DNA from: an uncultured Lachnospiraceae bacterium | Lineage (GTDB): Bacteria; Bacillota; Clostridia; Lachnospirales; Lachnospiraceae | DNA length: 17,581 bases | Assembly: GCA_910588875.1 (NCBI GenBank) | Contig: CAJURT010000058.1 | Location: 1-17,581, forward strand | Direction of reading: 5' to 3' | Shown here: positions 15,118 through 17,581 of the stretch, piece by piece | Layout: the number at the start of each line of letters is the position of its first letter | How positions within the stretch are numbered: the first letter of the stretch is position 1 | The notes under the pieces: model-generated | What the model was told of the DNA's origin: nothing | The model's input: only the letters and a program-made list of their open reading frames with translations | Databases searched by the model: none | Program-made: the position numbers and the translations under genes

Positions 15118-17060
15118 GCTTCTGTTCCCTTCCCCATGTTTTCCAGATCCTCCATCCATATCCGGTAAGCGGCATCGCTTGGCATCCGCAGGTCACCTCT
15201 TGGGGAAACTGCCACAGAACCTACCTTCGGGCCATCCGGAAGGCAGGAACGCTTGAACTGCTGGGTGAAAAACCGGCGGTAAAATACCTTCAGCCATTTC
15301 CCGATCACCGCTTCCCCATATTCCCCCTCAAAAGCCCGCAGTGCCATGCGGTAAATCTTAGAGGGCATATAACCGAACCGCAGCATATGGTAAAGGAAGA
15401 AATCATGCAGTTCATAAGGGCCTACCAAATCTTCCGTTTTCTGGGAGATAACCCCGTCCTCCGGCGGCAGCAATTCCGGGCTCACCGGTGTATCCAGCAC
15501 ATCCAGGAGCACTGCCCGCAATTCTTCCTCCCTGCAGCTGTCTGCATAATAGCGCACCAGATGGCGCACAAGAGTCTTTGGCACTGAGGCATTGACCCCG
15601 TACATGGACATATGGTCGCCATTGTAAGTGGCCCATCCCAAGGCCAGTTCTGACATGTCTCCCGTCCCCACCACAAGCCCATTTACCTGGTTGGCAATAT
15701 CCATCAGAACCTGCGTCCTCTCCCGGGCCTGCCCGTTCTCATAAGTCACGTCATGGAGCGACAAATCCTGCCCGATATCGGCAAAATGCCGGCTCACCGC
15801 TTTTTTGATATCCACCTCCCTCAAAGACGCCCCAAGTTTCCTGGCCATGCTGCATGCGTTCTGGTAGGTGCGGTCCGTAGTGCCGAAACACGGCATGGTG
15901 ATGGCGTGGATCTGTTCCCGTGGAAGGCCCAGCATATCAAAGGCACGGGCCGTCACCAGGAGAGCCAGCGTGGAATCCAGGCCCCCGGAAATCCCCAGCA
16001 CCCCATGGCGGCAGCCTGCATGCTGAAGCCTCTTTTTAAGCCCCACCGCCTGTATCGCAAAAATCTCCTCACACCTTCGGCTCCTCTCCGAGGCATCTCC
16101 CGGCACAAAGGGACGGCTGGGGATCCGGCGCAGCAATTCCTTTTCCTGCCTTCTCTCCATATGCTTTGTCTCCAGGGAAAACTCCACCGTCAGATATCCC
16201 TCCTGCTGCTGCCCGGGATGCGTATTCGTGCGGCGGCGTTCACTCACCAGGCGATCCAGATCCATATCTGCATAGATGCTCTCCGGCACAAAACGTTTGG
16301 AGGCTGCCAGCATGGTGCCGTTCTCTGCTATTATGTTATGCCCGCCAAACACCAGATCCTGGGTGGATTCCCCCTCCCCTGCATTGGCATACACATATCC
16401 GCACATCAGGCGTGCCGACTGGCCTGTTATCAAATCCCGCCGGTAGCTGTCCTTTCCCACCGTCTCATCACTCGCCGAGCAGTTGGCAATCAGCAGGGCC
16501 CCGGCCAGTACATGGCCGATGCTGGGCGGGCAGGGGACCCACACATCCTCGCAAATCTCCGCCGCCACCAAAAGTTCGGGAACCTCCCTGCACGCAAACA
16601 AAAGACGGCTCCCCATAGGAACCTTCCCTCCCTGCCACTCTGTCATCACTGGTTCTTCCATCCCTGCCGTAAAATGCCTCTGCTCATAAAACTCCGAATA
16701 ATTCGGCAGATGGCATTTGGGCACAATCCCCAAAAGCTTCCCCTTAGACAACGCCGCCGCCACATTATAGAGCTTGCCCCCATGTTCCCAGGGAAGCCCC
16801 ACAAACACCAGCATGTCCTTTCCTTCACTGCACTCTATAATCTTTAAGAGTTCCTCCCTGGCGCTCTGCAGCAAGGGCGCCTGCAAAAACAAATCGCCAC
16901 ATGTATAAGCCGTCAGGCACAGTTCCGGAAACACCATCAGCCCGGCGCCTGCTTCTGCCCCCTCTTCCATCAGCCTGCAGATCTGTTCCCTGTTAAATAC
17001 CGGGTCTGCCACCCGGACCTCAGGAGTAGCAGCCGCTACCCGAAAAAATCCATCTTTCAT
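15114..17060 (-). CDS. nadE: Glutamine-dependent NAD+ synthetase
   Basis: A 648-residue cytoplasmic enzyme converting nicotinate adenine dinucleotide to NAD+ with ATP, using ammonia from glutamine. The N-terminal nitrilase-type amidase shows the Glu-Lys-Cys triad: Glu46 (VFPELC), Lys115 (VPKCHLPN) and Cys170 (AEICEDVW). The C-terminal synthetase has the PP-loop SGGLDS (residues 358-363) and the GTGDMSELALGWATYNGDH stretch. The ATG at 17060 is chosen: GGAG lies eight bases upstream, it gives the usual length and N-terminus, and the longer frame back to 17201 would begin upstream of the visible promoter. It is first gene of a coupled three-gene operon and diverges from an Rrf2 regulator. A Trp-rich leader ORF overlaps its start. 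Confidence 0.96.
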   Translation of the reverse strand: MKDGFFRVAAATPEVRVADPVFNREQICRLMEEGAEAGAGLMVFPELCLTAYTCGDLFLQAPLLQSAREELLKIIECSEGKDMLVFVGLPWEHGGKLYNVAAALSKGKLLGIVPKCHLPNYSEFYEQRHFTAGMEEPVMTEWQGGKVPMGSRLLFACREVPELLVAAEICEDVWVPCPPSIGHVLAGALLIANCSASDETVGKDSYRRDLITGQSARLMCGYVYANAGEGESTQDLVFGGHNIIAENGTMLAASKRFVPESIYADMDLDRLVSERRRTNTHPGQQQEGYLTVEFSLETKHMERRQEKELLRRIPSRPFVPGDASERSRRCEEIFAIQAVGLKKRLQHAGCRHGVLGISGGLDSTLALLVTARAFDMLGLPREQIHAITMPCFGTTDRTYQNACSMARKLGASLREVDIKKAVSRHFADIGQDLSLHDVTYENGQARERTQVLMDIANQVNGLVVGTGDMSELALGWATYNGDHMSMYGVNASVPKTLVRHLVRYYADSCREEELRAVLLDVLDTPVSPELLPPEDGVISQKTEDLVGPYELHDFFLYHMLRFGYMPSKIYRMALRAFEGEYGEAVIGKWLKVFYRRFFTQQFKRSCLPDGPKVGSVAVSPRGDLRMPSDAAYRIWMEDLENMGKGTEA

Positions 17061-17112
17061 ATGCCCATCTCCATTCCGCACCCGATCCAGCCAGCCAGTC
17101 TGCCCACGGCAT
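17020..17112 (-). other. Possible 30-residue Trp-rich leader ORF overlapping the nadE start
   Basis: On the minus strand, AAGGAGG (17129-17123) precedes ATG 17112 by ten bases. The ORF runs 30 codons to TGA (17022-17020), out of frame with nadE and crossing its start codon. Five of the first 21 codons are TGG (Trp 3, 6, 14, 16, 21). It lies wholly in the predicted nadE transcript. It could couple or attenuate nadE translation, or be chance: the region is rich in CTGG repeats, which produce Trp codons readily. Confidence 0.3.
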
Positions 17113-17162
17113 AGCCCGGATGCCTCCTTAAGTGAACCTTTAAAATAGCTGCAATCGTAACA

Positions 17163-17191
17163 ATTATACCTTTTTCTATCGCATTCGGCAA
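17163..17191 (-). promoter_or_regulatory. Promoter of the nadE operon
   Basis: Read on the minus strand, TTGCCG (17191-17186), exactly 17 bases, and a perfect TATAAT (17168-17163). Expected start is near 17156, giving a leader of about 95 bases before the nadE ATG at 17060. The leader contains a strong AAGGAGG at 17129-17123 that does not serve nadE itself. Confidence 0.65.
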
Positions 17192-17200
17192 TAGTGCCCA

Positions 17201-17232
17201 TTTACTTTTGGCTGATTATTTTGTACAATAAT
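17201..17232 (+). promoter_or_regulatory. Promoter and palindrome upstream of the Rrf2 regulator
   Basis: TTTACT (17201-17206), 17 bases, TACAAT (17224-17229). Superposed on the -10 box is a palindrome ATTATT (17215-17220), TTGTAC, AATAAT (17227-17232), a plausible operator for autoregulation. The predicted leader of about 145 bases before ATG 17380 contains a GGCAGG/CCTGCC stem (17308-17313/17328-17333) and no other recognised gene or motif. Confidence 0.5.
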
Positions 17233-17379
17233 AATAACGAATTATCGCTGCGGTATTTCTGCAACAACTTTTTTGAAACCCGAAACCCGCATCGGCGGTT
17301 CGCAAACGGCAGGACGCCTCTTTTATGCCTGCCAACGGCTGCCACATGAACTTGCCTAATGGATAAGGAGAGTGGAAGT

Positions 17380-17581
17380 ATGAAGATTTCTACCAAGGGG
17401 CGGTACGCCCTGCGCATGATGATTGAGTTTGGTTTGAACCTGGATCAATGCACGAAGATCAGCCAGGTGGCTGCACGGCAGGGCATCTCGGACAAGTATC
17501 TGGAACAAATCGTAACCCTGCTGCATCGTGCCGGATACGTCCGCAGCAGCCGAGGCGCCCAGGGCGGCTATATGCTGACCC
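17380..17581 (+). CDS. Rrf2-family transcriptional regulator (3' partial)
   Basis: The first 67 codons of a winged-helix DNA-binding protein. MKISTKGRYALRMMIEFGL is the standard Rrf2 opening, followed by ISQVAARQGISDKYLEQIV (helix-turn-helix with recognition helix) and AGYVRSSRGAQGGYML, the wing. The family includes IscR (iron-sulfur sensing) and CymR (cysteine metabolism). The region beyond the HTH, where cluster-binding cysteines would be, is outside the window, so the subtype cannot be told. AAGGAG (17365-17370) lies nine bases before the ATG. It is divergent from nadE. Confidence 0.93.
   Translation, partial: MKISTKGRYALRMMIEFGLNLDQCTKISQVAARQGISDKYLEQIVTLLHRAGYVRSSRGAQGGYMLT

Noticed and set aside
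15118..15159. Longer start for the SpoU methyltransferase
   Set aside because: The ATGA overlap at 15117 with the nadE stop and the standard N-terminus favour the shorter form.
15753..16847. 364-codon + strand ORF antisense to nadE
   Set aside because: Complete catalytic motifs of NadE on the other strand; the antisense product has no recognised pattern.
17061..17201. 47-residue N-terminal extension of NadE with four cysteines
   Set aside because: It would start upstream of the TATAAT box at 17163-17168, has no ribosome site, and family members begin at the residue coded at 17060.
17202..17417. 71-codon minus strand ORF over the rrf2 leader
   Set aside because: It overlaps the Rrf2 start antisense, runs into the divergent promoters and shows no domain.

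Overview
This window looks like a chromosomal piece of a Lachnospiraceae-type clostridium (Firmicutes/Bacillota, anaerobic gut group). The basis is established family knowledge plus what is visible. There is a GlgC/GlgD pair of the Gram-positive type and an AddA/AddB recombination nuclease instead of RecBCD. It also holds HydE/HydF maturases for [FeFe]-hydrogenase, a clostridial HExxH/CxxC protein of the SprA-related (CJM1_0395) type, strong AGGAGG-type ribosome sites and moderately high G+C. No tRNA, rRNA, CRISPR array, insertion sequence or prophage gene was recognised.

Layout, left half. Bases 1-2342 (+) carry glgC (5' end cut off by the window) and glgD, which overlap and make glycogen precursor ADP-glucose. 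A hairpin follows, then (2429-2941, +) a small putative zinc metalloprotease that seems to start at an ATT codon behind a perfect Shine-Dalgarno. Bases 2942-3376 hold no convincing protein gene. They contain a near-consensus sigma-A promoter, a foldable transcript of about 170 nt ending in an intrinsic terminator, and then a roughly 165-bp highly palindromic repeat element with two identical 24-bp hairpin copies at its ends. hydF and hydE (3377-5729, +) follow as an overlapping pair; hydG and the hydrogenase itself are not in the window.

Layout, right half. addB-addA (12979 to 5745, -) form a large overlapping operon for double-strand-break processing, convergent with hydE. Divergent from addB is a short membrane-anchored protein with an FMN_bind-like pattern (13061-13501, +), closed by a large hairpin. 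On the minus strand nadE, a SpoU/TrmH-type RNA methyltransferase and a TauE/SafE-type transporter (17060 down to 13594) are translationally coupled. Divergent from nadE is the start of an Rrf2-family regulator (17380 onward, +, cut by the window end). The nadE and rrf2 promoters lie back to back, with a palindrome over the rrf2 -10 box.

Most of the window is housekeeping. The parts most worth a second look are the promoter/RNA/repeat block at 2979-3346, the ATT start with overlapping leader hairpins at 2379-2431, and the Trp-rich leader ORF that overlaps the nadE start.
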